64,000 nt of DNA from Alphaproteobacteria bacterium (GCA_030427385.1 JAUHWR010000001.1:2042042-2106041), one strand, 5' to 3'; positions 47,075 to 57,725 are shown, counted from the first letter of the stretch. Notes: a model not told the origin generated them from the sequence alone. A program made the numbers and translations.

Positions 47075-48373
47075 TTATGCGCCGGGTACGCTGGCGGGTA
47101 AATTATTCATATCCATCTGTGGGGACGCCATGGTTGGGATCTCCGGCTGTTCATTTGCACTCCCGCCTTCATTTGGTCTGTCAAATATGGCAGAGGCGAC
47201 AAGACATGCTTTTTTCTCCGGATCGCCTTCGCTATATTCCGTTGCCACGCCGCCGCCGCAAGCCGTGCCGCCGCTACATGAGCCGCCGCCGCCATTTGCT
47301 GCGCAGGTGCTGGTATTATCTTTTGCCAATATCAGGGCGGCAAACTCATCGCCCCAGTTATGGTCGGTATCTTCAAAAGCGGTGACAACATCCCTATGTT
47401 TTAAAGTGGGGGCGGGATCAAGCAATACGGCAACGCCTTCGGGCGCATTCTTAAGGTAAACCACACCGTTTTCGCGGCGCAAAATATCAATCGGTGATTT
47501 GGTTAGAAAAAATTTATTAGGAGTATCCGCGCCAAGTGCGGTTAAAGCAAAGACATGATTATCAGCCGTCAACGCATTTTCCGGTAAAATAACTTCGGGC
47601 GCATCGGAGGGGAGCGGAATTAAAATATTTTGCTTTTTATTGCGGGCAATTTCGCCGATACGCGGGGCATTTATGTATAAATTGATATCACCGCCTTTTG
47701 GCCCGCCAAAACTGATGAAATCAATATTTCCTAATACCGGATCAGAGGAATTTTCCGTGAAGATGGCGACGACATCTTGCTCTTTTAAGCCTGCGCTGAG
47801 ATCTTCTTCAAGATAGGCGCTGAGCCACAAATTATCACCATCGCCAATCCAGTAAATTGGCGCGGCGCCCTCAATTGTTTGTCCGGTTTTTAAATCCGAC
47901 CATAAAACGGTGCCGCGTTCGGGAGCGAGCACCAGGCTTTTTTCAATTTTTTCTTCAACAATGGCAAGTTCAGCGCGGACTTGTGCCAATTTTTGCAGAT
48001 TATTATCCCATATTTTTGAATCCACTAATTCACGCTCAACCAATTTTTCAATGCGGCGTAAATGTGCGGTATATTCTGTACGTTCGGCATCAAGCTTTCT
48101 TTTTTGTTCTTGAAGCGCGCTATCATCAAGGCGAAGCAGGGGGGTGTTCTTCCCAACCGTATCGCCCGGCCAGGCAAAAATTTCTTTAATAACGCCGTCG
48201 CGCGGCGATTGTACTTCACTTGCTTGTTTCGGGGATACATCCGCAACCAAAGGAATGGATTTAGTGACCGGCGATGACACCGATCTGGTGTATTTATAAG
48301 TATCTTCAGCATGGCCCCGCAAGGGCAAAATCATTAAAGAGGTCATTAAAAGCGGGAGAATATAGATACGCAT
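47075..48373 (-). CDS. HlyD/RND-type periplasmic adaptor (membrane fusion) protein with Cys/Gly-rich tail
   Basis: 432 residues from the ATG at 48373. A longer frame to 48520 would run into the tRNA gene and is rejected. Signal peptide MRIYILPLLMTSLMILPLRGHA. The lipoyl-like half-motif VQSPRDGVIKEIFAWPGDTV, a coiled coil (ALQEQKRKLDAERTEYTAHL) and LVLAPERGTVLWSDLKTGQ follow the order of efflux adaptors. Near the end, the stretch TCAANGGGGSCSGGTACGGG and a later Cys form an unusual Cys/Gly cluster. No efflux pump or outer-membrane factor is near, so it is an orphan. Confidence 0.85.
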   Translation of the reverse strand: MRIYILPLLMTSLMILPLRGHAEDTYKYTRSVSSPVTKSIPLVADVSPKQASEVQSPRDGVIKEIFAWPGDTVGKNTPLLRLDDSALQEQKRKLDAERTEYTAHLRRIEKLVERELVDSKIWDNNLQKLAQVRAELAIVEEKIEKSLVLAPERGTVLWSDLKTGQTIEGAAPIYWIGDGDNLWLSAYLEEDLSAGLKEQDVVAIFTENSSDPVLGNIDFISFGGPKGGDINLYINAPRIGEIARNKKQNILIPLPSDAPEVILPENALTADNHVFALTALGADTPNKFFLTKSPIDILRRENGVVYLKNAPEGVAVLLDPAPTLKHRDVVTAFEDTDHNWGDEFAALILAKDNTSTCAANGGGGSCSGGTACGGGVATEYSEGDPEKKACLVASAIFDRPNEGGSANEQPEIPTMASPQMDMNNLPASVPGA

Positions 48374-48505
48374 AAGGATATTTAACGCCCTTTTCAGCAA
48401 TTTCGCAAGTTTTTCATGGCGTTTTAAAGACTTTAAGTGAGCTGAAAAAGGATAAAAAGAGGGCTTGCATTTTGACCGTAAAATATTTATTGTCACCTTT
48501 CTTAA

Positions 48506-48582
48506 GCGCTCGTAGCTCAATTGGATAGAGCACCTGACTACGGATCAGGAGGTTGAGGGTTCGAATCCTTCCGAGCGCGCCA
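48506..48582 (+). tRNA. tRNA-Arg (anticodon ACG)
   Basis: A complete cloverleaf with acceptor stem GCGCTCG/CGAGCGC, D arm GCTC...GAGC, anticodon stem CCTGA/TCAGG with loop CTACGGA (anticodon ACG), T arm GAGGG-TTCGAAT-CCTTC, and an encoded 3' CCA. A T-rich run follows. Confidence 0.97.
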
Positions 48583-48679
48583 TTTTTTTTTTGGTTTTAT
48601 CCTTATCTCCATATAATTGTAAGTAATTGATAACTTATAAAAATTCTGTGGAACTTCTTTGAGAGAAGATATATAAGCG

Positions 48680-48710
48680 TAAACGAACTTTTTTTTAGAT
48701 TGTTCGTTTA
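48680..48710. promoter_or_regulatory. 9-bp perfect inverted repeat upstream of the small lipoprotein
   Basis: TAAACGAAC (48680-48688) and GTTCGTTTA (48702-48710) are perfect reverse complements with 13 T-rich bases between. It lies 27 to 57 bases before the ATG of the lipoprotein gene, where an operator would be. It is not a terminator because the T run is in the loop. Confidence 0.45.
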
Positions 48711-48736
48711 ACCTATTCATAACAAGGAGAAAAAAT

Positions 48737-48910
48737 ATGAAATTGTTTAAAATGTTAATGTTGGCGACCTTTTTAATTGCCTCCCCTTTCGTGATCACAG
48801 CATGCGAACAAAAGAGCGATTTTGAAAAAGGCGCTGAGGATTTAGGCGATAGCATCGAAGAAGGTGCAGAAGAGCTTTCTGATGAAGTTGATGATGCGAC
48901 AACGCATTAA
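48737..48910 (+). CDS. small entericidin-like lipoprotein
   Basis: 57 residues, MKLFKMLMLATFLIASPFV then lipobox ITAC/E. The mature part is short, acidic and helical (EQKSDFEKGAEDLGDSIEEG), reminiscent of entericidin or small envelope lipoproteins. AAGGAG seven bases before the ATG is a strong ribosome-binding site. Probably outer-membrane anchored; role unknown. It ends in a strong terminator shared with gcrA. It lies directly after tRNA-Arg. Confidence 0.82.
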   Translation: MKLFKMLMLATFLIASPFVITACEQKSDFEKGAEDLGDSIEEGAEELSDEVDDATTH

Positions 48911-48939
48911 TACTTTTTTTGATTAAGAGTTAAAAAAAA

Positions 48940-48963
48940 GGGCTGAATTTCAGCCCTTTTTTT
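48940..48963. terminator. bidirectional terminator between the small lipoprotein and gcrA
   Basis: GGGCTG-AATTT-CAGCCC with a T run after and an A run before. It can stop both convergent transcripts. Confidence 0.9.
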
Positions 48964-48973
48964 ATGTATCTTA

Positions 48974-49501
48974 CTAACCGGCGCTGCGGAGTTTATCGAA
49001 GAGCTCTTCTTCTTCCTTCATTTTTTTGGAGGGATCATCAACAGTTTCCAGTGCCATCAATTTCTTACGTGTTGCCATTTGATATGCAACCTGAGCATGA
49101 TCGGCGCAGTAGGGGATGCCCGGCATAGAGCTGCATCCGCAGAAAGAGAAATCATCATCACGCGGATCACCAAGCGGCCAGCGGCATTGACGATCTTTCA
49201 AATCGGCCAGTTTGACGCGGCGTACAGGAATATCAGCGGACGGCTCCACCGGCATTCTTTTCGGGCGGCCTCTTTTGGCGGGCTCTGTGTTGGTATTTGA
49301 TGCTTCCACCTGAATTTTGGCGGCAGTTTTCTTAGTTGTGTTTTGTATCGGAGAGCTACGCCCCGATAGCTTTAAGCGGTGTGCTTTGCCGATGACAGCA
49401 TTTCTTGTGACATCGCCAATAACTTTCGCAATTTCTGAAGCGGTTTTACCTTCGCCCCATAATTTTTTGAGTAAGGTTACGCGTTCTTCGGTCCAGCTCA
49501 T
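48974..49501 (-). CDS. gcrA: cell-cycle transcriptional regulator GcrA
   Basis: 175 residues from the ATG at 49501, which has GGGGAA six bases before it; an in-frame ATG 12 bases upstream is less likely. The N-terminus MSWTEERVTLLKKLWGEGKTASEIAKVIGDVTRNAVIGKAHRLKL is the GcrA DNA-binding domain. The C-terminal part has ADLKDRQCRWPLGDPRDDDFSFCG with conserved Cys, and PYCADHAQVAYQ. In Caulobacter, GcrA binds sigma-70 and controls genes with methylated GANTC sites. A cluster of GANTC sites lies in its own upstream region. Confidence 0.96.
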   Translation of the reverse strand: MSWTEERVTLLKKLWGEGKTASEIAKVIGDVTRNAVIGKAHRLKLSGRSSPIQNTTKKTAAKIQVEASNTNTEPAKRGRPKRMPVEPSADIPVRRVKLADLKDRQCRWPLGDPRDDDFSFCGCSSMPGIPYCADHAQVAYQMATRKKLMALETVDDPSKKMKEEEELFDKLRSAG

Positions 49502-49547
49502 AAAATTCCCCATATGTTGAGTTTTCTTAAAAAAGTCGTAAGTGACT

Positions 49548-49719
49548 GATTCAAAAAGACGTTTTTGCCTGTGTATGTAAAGACTGTATCAGGTTGGCGA
49601 ATCACTCGTCGAGAGTCTGGACAAAAAAAGATATGTTTATCCACATTTTTCCGCATTTAATCTTTGGGCGATTCGTCCGATTCGTATTTTCTTAAGTTTA
49701 AGTTGGGAAATTACGAATC
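49548..49719. promoter_or_regulatory. cluster of six GANTC sites before gcrA
   Basis: GANTC occurs at 49548, 49599, 49613, 49670, 49679 and 49715. With four fixed bases, about one would be expected in 256 bases. CcrM methylates GANTC, and GcrA recognises methylated sites, so self-regulation is plausible. The last site lies within the era coding end. Confidence 0.7.
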
Positions 49720-50616
49720 GGCTTCAGATTGTAGTCCCCAAATGGTAAAACGATCGGGGTCGTCCATCCAGTTTTCGCGGACTTTGATAAAAATTTTAAG
49801 GTGAACGGGGCGTTCCAGTAGAACCTCTAATTCTTTACGCGCGGCGGTGCTGATACGTTTCATGGTCTCGCCCTGTTTGCCAAGGATAATACCTTTATGG
49901 CCGGAGCGGGTAACGTATATAACTTGGGAGAGTTTCACATCGCCGTTTTTAAAATTCTCCCATTCTTCCGTTTCCACAGTTAGCTGATAGGGTAATTCCT
50001 GATGCAGGTTATGAAATAAGTGCTCTCGTGTGATTTCGGCGGCAAGCAAGCGGTTTGGAAGGTCGGTGAGTTGGTCTTCGGGATAGAACCAGGGGCCTTC
50101 CTTTGCATTATTCGTTAAGGTTTTGATGAGATCATTCACCCCGCTGCCTTTGGTGGCGGAAATCATGAAGGTACCATCAAAAGGATAATCGGCATTTAAT
50201 TTTTGGCTGATCGCCAGTAAGTCTTTGGTATCGATCTTGTCGATTTTATTCAAGACCAGATAAATTGGGTGTGCCGGTAATTCAGGTAGGAATTTTTTCA
50301 CATTATCCCAATCGGACAACGTACGATAGGAGCAATCCAGCAAAATACAAAAAGCGTCAGCATCGCTCATGCCGTCAATGGCGGCCTGCACGATGGCTTT
50401 TTCCAGTTTTTTCTTTGGTTGAAATAAACCCGGTGTATCGGTAAAAACAAGCTGGGTTTCATCTTCGGTTAAAATGCCGCGTACACGAGTGCGTGTGGTT
50501 TGCACTTTATGGGAGACTATGGAGACTTTTTCGCCGAGAATTTTATTTAATAACGTCGATTTTCCCGCATTGGGCGGGCCGATAATGGAGATCAGGGCGG
50601 ATTTGGTTTCAGTCAT
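49711..50616 (-). CDS. era: GTPase Era
   Basis: 301 residues from the ATG at 50616; a GTG at 50634 is possible. Motifs: G1 GPPNAGKSTLLN, G3 DTPGL, G4 NKID, and a C-terminal KH RNA-binding domain (GHKGIILGKQGETMKRIS). It helps assemble the small ribosomal subunit by binding the 16S 3' end. rnc, usually just upstream of era, is absent here. Confidence 0.96.
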   Translation of the reverse strand: MTETKSALISIIGPPNAGKSTLLNKILGEKVSIVSHKVQTTRTRVRGILTEDETQLVFTDTPGLFQPKKKLEKAIVQAAIDGMSDADAFCILLDCSYRTLSDWDNVKKFLPELPAHPIYLVLNKIDKIDTKDLLAISQKLNADYPFDGTFMISATKGSGVNDLIKTLTNNAKEGPWFYPEDQLTDLPNRLLAAEITREHLFHNLHQELPYQLTVETEEWENFKNGDVKLSQVIYVTRSGHKGIILGKQGETMKRISTAARKELEVLLERPVHLKIFIKVRENWMDDPDRFTIWGLQSEADS

Positions 50617-50658
50617 ATCAGAGGGATTTAACACAAAAATAGAAAAAGGCGAAGTTGT

Positions 50659-51228
50659 TTAAATCAAGGAACATAGAGCAAGTTGCGCCTTCATCGCTTT
50701 TGCGCCTGCTTCTAAGGCATGTTCCCAGTCTTTATGGGCCGTGCCATCGGCGCCATCGGAGATATATTTCAGGCAAAGGAAGGGAATATTTTCTTTGCGG
50801 GCAATGAATGCAAGCGCGAATGCCTCCATATCCACCACGTCATAATCGGCGCCATTATGGGCGGTGTCAAAGTGATCCCCCGTGCCGCAGATAGCTTGGG
50901 GTAGAGTAAAAGTATAAGAGGTGTTTAAATCTAAGATGGGAGGCTGGTTTGAAAAGGGCGTTTCATATTTTGCAAAGCCGAGGGGGGTAACATCCATGTC
51001 ACGCTGGATAAATTTTGTACATTGAACAACCGCGCCCGCATTGATTGTGGCGCTGCCCGCTGTCCCAAGATTGATGAGTAGGTCGGGTTTACCGTGATCA
51101 TGGATATGATTCATTAAACCATAAGCAGCGTTAATTTTACCGACGCCGGTGAAGAGCTTATTATGATCGTTAAATTCGTTATGGGCTTCGGCTTCCAGAG
51201 CGAAAATCAGAAGGGAGTTATACGTCAT
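50659..51228 (-). CDS. 5'-methylthioadenosine/S-adenosylhomocysteine nucleosidase-like protein
   Basis: 189 residues, shorter than MtnN (about 230). The fold of the phosphorylase/nucleosidase family is seen in LINLGTAGSATINAGAVVQC, then VVDMEAFALAFIARK and LKYISDGADGTAHKDW (the conserved Glu and Asp). It likely hydrolyses MTA/SAH-type nucleosides, but shorter homologues with other substrates exist. It precedes era by 42 bases on the same strand. Confidence 0.8.
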   Translation of the reverse strand: MTYNSLLIFALEAEAHNEFNDHNKLFTGVGKINAAYGLMNHIHDHGKPDLLINLGTAGSATINAGAVVQCTKFIQRDMDVTPLGFAKYETPFSNQPPILDLNTSYTFTLPQAICGTGDHFDTAHNGADYDVVDMEAFALAFIARKENIPFLCLKYISDGADGTAHKDWEHALEAGAKAMKAQLALCSLI

Positions 51229-51308
51229 TAATATTGATTAGCACGAAGGTATGCAGGTGCGAAGTAAAAAGCCGATGAATGTTCATTTGGCCGTTCGCTG
51301 TATTTGAC

Positions 51309-52064
51309 TTAATAAAGGGGTAGTGGCTCTGAGGTGACGCGTGATACACCGCCAACGGCTTCGCCTTCGGGGGCGGAATTAACCATGGGGTCATCGCTAT
51401 AAACCGGTGACATGGCAGGCGCGGAATTTCTGGCCGCGGGGGGTGTGGTCGTTGACGACATTGTCGCAGAGGCATCGCCAATATCTTCGCCGGCGATTTT
51501 AACATAGGATACCACACGATTAACGCCCTTTGTGGTTCTGGCACGTTCTACTACGCGATTTAATTCGGCTCTGCTTTGGGCAACGCCCATCAGGTAAACA
51601 GCGCCATCAACCGTATCAATCGTATAATTTAAGTTCTGTATGTTTTTATCTATGGTTAATCCGGTACGGATTTTTGCCGAAATCCATGCATCACTCATAA
51701 AGCCTGTAAAGCCGGTTGAATCGGCGATTTTAATTTCATTAATAACTTGTTTTACGCCGTTAACCTTCCATGCCAGACGCACAGCATCAACACGATGTTC
51801 AGGATTTTGAACAATACCGGTGATCAGGACGCGGCCCTGATTAACAGTCATATCCAGCTTTGTGAAAATATCTAAATCTTGTCGCAGCCATAAATCGTTG
51901 ATTTCCGCCTGTATGCGTAAATCGCTGGCTGATGTGCGTAAACCACCTTCTTTGACGGCGGCAACGCCAACTGCCGCGGCCCCGCCCGCAATCAACCCCG
52001 CACAACCGGAGGTCATAAGTAAACAGGAAAACAGAACAGGGAGAATAAAAATACGATTCGACAT
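51309..52064 (-). CDS. BON-domain lipoprotein
   Basis: 251 residues with lipobox LMTSGC/A. Two BON domains (about 45-115 and 125-195; VNQGRVLITGIVQNPEHRVDA and VDGAVYLMGVAQSRAELNRVV). Such OsmY/DolP-like proteins bind phospholipid at the outer membrane. The tail is Ser/Pro-rich. It starts one base before the yraN stop position, in the run rsmI-yraN-BON. Confidence 0.9.
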   Translation of the reverse strand: MSNRIFILPVLFSCLLMTSGCAGLIAGGAAAVGVAAVKEGGLRTSASDLRIQAEINDLWLRQDLDIFTKLDMTVNQGRVLITGIVQNPEHRVDAVRLAWKVNGVKQVINEIKIADSTGFTGFMSDAWISAKIRTGLTIDKNIQNLNYTIDTVDGAVYLMGVAQSRAELNRVVERARTTKGVNRVVSYVKIAGEDIGDASATMSSTTTPPAARNSAPAMSPVYSDDPMVNSAPEGEAVGGVSRVTSEPLPLY

Positions 52065-52421
52065 TCATGAATCATACCATGCATTTTGATGATGTCTAAT
52101 GCTAAAAATGCCAGATATCGTCACCACATCAAAGCGCACGCTGTGCTCCAGATACCGTGGCTGTCGCGCGCGATAGAATTCAGCCGCCGCGATAATGCGC
52201 TTTTGGGAATAGGGGTTAACGGCCTCAATTGCACGATCCTGATCACATCTATATTTGACCTCAACACATATTAATGCCTGCCCCTTTTTTGCGAGAATAT
52301 CAATCTCTCCGAACGGCGTTTTATAGCGAGTTTCTAAAATTGCATATCCTTTTAAACGCAAAAACCAGCTCGCTATCTGCTCTGCCCTTAATCCTTTTTG
52401 ATGTGATGTATGGCGTGTCAT
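52065..52421 (-). CDS. YraN family endonuclease-like protein (UPF0102)
   Basis: 118 residues. The restriction-endonuclease-like core is GLRAEQIASWFLRLKGY, FGEIDILAKKGQALICVEVKYR with the catalytic-type D...E-x-K. No proven substrate. It overlaps rsmI by four bases and joins the BON gene with no gap, as in many alphaproteobacteria. Confidence 0.92.
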   Translation of the reverse strand: MTRHTSHQKGLRAEQIASWFLRLKGYAILETRYKTPFGEIDILAKKGQALICVEVKYRCDQDRAIEAVNPYSQKRIIAAAEFYRARQPRYLEHSVRFDVVTISGIFSIRHHQNAWYDS

Positions 52422-53278
52422 GTATTTTTAAGTAGTAGCGCTTTATTATAGACATCTTTTTTTGGCCATCCGCTGATTAAGGCCACTTCTTCGGCCAATT
52501 GTTTCACAGGCATATTTTTTGTTAATTTGGCGCGGATTAATGCCTCTACGTTGTCATCTGTATTTTTTTCTACCTTATAAGGCGCAATTAGAAGGACAAA
52601 TTCTCCTTTTAATTCTGTACGGTCCTTGATGGAATCTAAAATATCTTTTGCGCTGCCGCTTATGACTTCCTCAAATTTCTTGGTCAATTCACGGGCGACA
52701 ACGACCTCCCTTTCCCCGTAAATCTTTTGAATATCCAATAATGCTTTGGTTAGCCTTTGCTTAGCTTCATAAAAAATAAGCGTGGTATCCATCGTGCTCC
52801 ATTTAATCAACTCACTTTGCCGCGCCGCTTGCTTGGCGGGTAAAAATCCCAAAAACGAGAATACTTCGCTCGGCAATCCGGATAGTTGCAGGCCGGTTAA
52901 GACGGCATTTGCGCCGGGCAAACTGGTGACGGTAATTCCCGCGGCACTGACTTCTTTGGTTAATTTATGCCCCGGATCGGAAATTAACGGCATGCCCGCA
53001 TCACTGACCAAAGCGATTGATTTTCCTTCTTCGCTGATTTGATGAATAATCTTTGCGCGCACACTTTCGGGGCTGTGATCATGATACACTGCGGTGCGGG
53101 TTTTGATAGAATAAGCATTTAACAGCTTCATAGTTTGGCGCGTATCTTCGCAATAAATCAGATCCACATTGCTTAAGGCTTCTAACGCCCGCAGAGTGAT
53201 ATCTTTCAGATTTCCAATTGGCGTTGCGACCAGATACAGACCTGCGGGATATGTTATGTCATTGATTTCGATCTTCAT
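52418..53278 (-). CDS. rsmI: 16S rRNA 2'-O-ribose methyltransferase RsmI
   Basis: 286 residues. The SAM-dependent tetrapyrrole-methylase fold is seen in LYLVATPIGNLKDITLRALEAL, YCEDTRQTMKLL, LVSDAGMPLISDPGHKL and the SLPGANAVLTGLQLSGLPSEVF segment. It methylates C1402 of 16S rRNA. It is divergent from the LpoA-like gene. Confidence 0.97.
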   Translation of the reverse strand: MKIEINDITYPAGLYLVATPIGNLKDITLRALEALSNVDLIYCEDTRQTMKLLNAYSIKTRTAVYHDHSPESVRAKIIHQISEEGKSIALVSDAGMPLISDPGHKLTKEVSAAGITVTSLPGANAVLTGLQLSGLPSEVFSFLGFLPAKQAARQSELIKWSTMDTTLIFYEAKQRLTKALLDIQKIYGEREVVVARELTKKFEEVISGSAKDILDSIKDRTELKGEFVLLIAPYKVEKNTDDNVEALIRAKLTKNMPVKQLAEEVALISGWPKKDVYNKALLLKNT

Positions 53279-53340
53279 ACTTTCCCTTCTAGCATATCTA
53301 TGCTATGCGAAGAACCAAAGAAAGTTTCGGAGCCTGTGCT

Positions 53341-54576
53341 ATGCGAGTATTTATCCCCTTTATTCTATTATGTGTATTATTTTTAACCTCATGCGGCGGC
53401 AATTTGCCAAGCGGTACATATAATAAGACAACGGCAAAAAGCGGACCAAAGGGATTGGCAACGCCGAACGATTATGCTCAAAGCACCGGGCAAGGCCCCT
53501 ATGCGGAAGGTGGGCTTGCCCATCAAGATGAGTCAAAATTAAATGCCCCGCCTGTTAAAGTTGCGATTTTACTGCCCCTTAGCGGTTCAAAGGCCGATAT
53601 CGGACAATCTTTGCTACAAGCCGCGCAGCTTGCTTTATTTGATTTAGGCGCAGAAACATTCGAGCTTATGCCCGCCGATACACAGGGCAACCCCGCCCTT
53701 GCTGCGCAAGCCGCACAGCAAGTGATTAAAGACGGCGCGCAACTTATTCTCGGCCCGCTCTTTTTGGACTCGGTTCGATCAGTAAAGCCAATTGCGGCGC
53801 GTGCCAACATCAATGTCATTGCCTTTTCAACCGATTGGTCACAGGCCGGCGGCAATGTTTATCTAACCGGCTTTATGCCTTTTGTTCAAGTTGACCGCAT
53901 TACCGATTACGCGGCGCGTCAGGGATATATACGCACGGCTTTGATTTCTGAAAATAACACCTATGGCAATGCGGTAGAGCGCACATTCATTAGCGCCGCC
54001 GGAAAACGCGGAGTTCAAGTTCCGAAGATTATTCATGTCGGACAGGCGCGAACAATTACCCCCTTTGATTTACAATCTTTAAAATCCGCCAATATTGATT
54101 CCGTATTAATCGCCGTCAATGGCCAGGACGCCGCCAATATTTCCAAAGCGATGAGCGATTACGGCATGCCGTCTTCGATGATCAAACGTTTGGGTACGGG
54201 CCTTTGGGATGATGAAATGCTGGCGCGTAATCCATATCTGGACGGGGCATGGTTCTCTGCTCCCGCGCCGTCACAACGCCGCCGTTTTGAAGAAAATTAT
54301 GCGGATTTATATGGAATTGCGCCGCCGCGCCTTGCGACATTATCTTATGATGCCACCGCTTTGGCGGCTGTATTGGCAAAAATGGGAACAACAACAAAAA
54401 GCGGCGCTTATCGACCCGCTTATAATGCAACCTCTCTTCATAATCCGAACGGGTTTGCCGGTATTGACGGGGTTTTTCGATTTAATCGAAATGGTTTGAT
54501 TGAACGCCAACTCTCGGTTATAGAATTCAGAAACAAACAAATGCAGGAAATTGATCAGGCAGAAAAACGTTTTTAA
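53341..54576 (+). CDS. LpoA-like penicillin-binding-protein activator lipoprotein
   Basis: 411 residues from the ATG at 53341, which gives a lipobox FLTSC/G and has GGAG eight bases upstream; the ATG at 53305 only adds an unlikely extension. The mature part is a type I periplasmic-binding fold (KVAILLPLSGSKADIGQSLLQAAQLAL, GAQLILGPLF, NVIAFSTD). In gamma-proteobacteria LpoA activates PBP1A; the alphaproteobacterial homologue beside rsmI is often so annotated. It is divergent from rsmI. Confidence 0.85.
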   Translation: MRVFIPFILLCVLFLTSCGGNLPSGTYNKTTAKSGPKGLATPNDYAQSTGQGPYAEGGLAHQDESKLNAPPVKVAILLPLSGSKADIGQSLLQAAQLALFDLGAETFELMPADTQGNPALAAQAAQQVIKDGAQLILGPLFLDSVRSVKPIAARANINVIAFSTDWSQAGGNVYLTGFMPFVQVDRITDYAARQGYIRTALISENNTYGNAVERTFISAAGKRGVQVPKIIHVGQARTITPFDLQSLKSANIDSVLIAVNGQDAANISKAMSDYGMPSSMIKRLGTGLWDDEMLARNPYLDGAWFSAPAPSQRRRFEENYADLYGIAPPRLATLSYDATALAAVLAKMGTTTKSGAYRPAYNATSLHNPNGFAGIDGVFRFNRNGLIERQLSVIEFRNKQMQEIDQAEKRF

Positions 54577-54660
54577 TCAAAGACTCACCCTAAAAAATCA
54601 TTTCTTTTTGGATGATCTTTCACTAGGATTATTTGGTACAAATCAATATATAAGATAAAC

Positions 54661-55596
54661 ATGAAAAAATTTGCATCCCTCTTATCGCTTCCCTTCCTTT
54701 TGCCTTATATGGCATCTGCCCAAACCGGTGCACCAACCAATTGGGCATTAGGTCTTCAGCAACCGGCATCACCGGTAAAGGAACGCATGGAGCATTTTCA
54801 TGATCTTCTTTTGATGCCTGTAATTACGGGGATCACTATTTTCGTTCTTATTTTGCTGATCATCGTGGTTGTTCGCTTTAATCGCAAATCCAATCCGGTG
54901 CCATCAAAAACCACCCATAATTTGCCGCTGGAAATTGCTTGGACGGCCATTCCTGTGATTATCTTGATCATTATAGCCATTCCATCCTTTAAGCTCCTTT
55001 ATTATACGGATAAAGTTGCCGAACCTGAGATGACTTTACGTGTCACAGGATTCCAATGGGCATGGGGATTTGAATATCCTGATTATGAGATTGAGCGTTT
55101 CGATTCCTTTATGATTCCCGAAGATGAGATTAATTATGAAGCCGGACAAAAACGCCTTCTATCAACCGATAGCGTGGTTGTTTTGCCCGTTGAGACAGAT
55201 ATTCAAATCACCGTCACCGCGGATGATGTGCTCCACAGCTTTGCCGTTCCGGCGTTTGGCTTAAAAACCGATGCGGTTCCCGGACGTTTGAATGAAACAT
55301 GGGTGCGTATTACAAAACCGGGCACATATTACGGTCAATGTTCTGAAATTTGCGGGAAAGATCATGCTTACATGCCTGTGGAAATCCGCGCTGTTGATAA
55401 GGTCACCTTTGAAGAATGGGCTAAGCTTGCCAAAGATGATCTGGAAGCAAGCTATGCTTTTTTAAATAATACTTCTGAGATGGCCGCCTTACCTGCATCC
55501 ATAGAAGAATCCCCGATACAACCGGAAGAAGACGCGCTTAATACGCCTTCCGAACCACAAAATATACTAGACGTAACCGACACATCAGGAGAGTAA
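54661..55596 (+). CDS. ctaC: cytochrome c oxidase subunit II
   Basis: 311 residues: signal peptide (SLPFLLPYMASAQ), two membrane helices (about 55-75 and 95-115), and a cupredoxin domain with the CuA motif GTYYGQCSEICGKDHAYMP. It accepts electrons from cytochrome c. The start coincides with the first possible ATG after the promoter region. It ends three bases before ctaD. The tail is acidic and Pro-rich. Confidence 0.96.
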   Translation: MKKFASLLSLPFLLPYMASAQTGAPTNWALGLQQPASPVKERMEHFHDLLLMPVITGITIFVLILLIIVVVRFNRKSNPVPSKTTHNLPLEIAWTAIPVIILIIIAIPSFKLLYYTDKVAEPEMTLRVTGFQWAWGFEYPDYEIERFDSFMIPEDEINYEAGQKRLLSTDSVVVLPVETDIQITVTADDVLHSFAVPAFGLKTDAVPGRLNETWVRITKPGTYYGQCSEICGKDHAYMPVEIRAVDKVTFEEWAKLAKDDLEASYAFLNNTSEMAALPASIEESPIQPEEDALNTPSEPQNILDVTDTSGE

Positions 55597-57222
<1,626 letters not shown>

Positions 57223-57273
57223 CTGTTTACTTTACGGCTTGCGAATTGACTTATCGTTAAATGGGATCTTAAG

Positions 57274-57295
57274 ACCGGCCTCTGCCGGTTTTAAT
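57274..57295 (+). terminator. terminator after ctaD
   Basis: ACCGGC, loop CTCT and GCCGGT, followed by TTTTAATTT. It closes the ctaC-ctaD transcript. Confidence 0.75.
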
Positions 57296-57358
57296 TTATC
57301 ATTTTGAAAAATCCCGTCTTTCCTCTATGATGTCATAATATAAAAAATGGAGGAAAAA

Positions 57359-57670
57359 ATGGCGAAACACGACCCAAAAACACACCAGCAAGCCGCAATG
57401 TATGCAGGAGCCGAGCCAGAAATAAGAAATGCCGTAGGCAGGACAACATGTTCTTTTGCGTTTGCAACCGCAGATGAACTTCAAGCACGCCTAATTAGAG
57501 AAGAAATGACCCTGGTCAATCCGGAAGCAAAAATTGAAGAAGAACGTGGTCTCGCCGTTCACATTCTTGATAATGACGTCAATCCTGAAACTCTAAAGAA
57601 TGCTCCAGAGAAAATGTATGGCTATCCTGTTGTTTATTTAAAATCTAATAATGAACCTGAAATTGGGTAG
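57359..57670 (+). CDS. small conserved-looking protein of unknown function
   Basis: 103 residues from the ATG at 57359, which has GGAGG five bases before it; the ATG at 57347 overlaps that site and is less likely. There is no signal peptide or membrane helix. It is acidic, with AVGRTTCSFAFATADELQARLIREE and EERGLAVHILDND. I recognise no family. It lies between ctaD's terminator and apt, so it is its own unit. Confidence 0.7.
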   Translation: MAKHDPKTHQQAAMYAGAEPEIRNAVGRTTCSFAFATADELQARLIREEMTLVNPEAKIEEERGLAVHILDNDVNPETLKNAPEKMYGYPVVYLKSNNEPEIG

Positions 57671-57725
57671 TTTTAGTACAAAATTAGTCATTGGAAAAAT
57701 TATAATAACCAATTACTAATAAGTA

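Noticed and set aside
48374..48520. Longer N-terminus of the efflux adaptor
   Set aside because: It would run into the tRNA-Arg gene, and the shorter start at 48373 gives a clean signal peptide.
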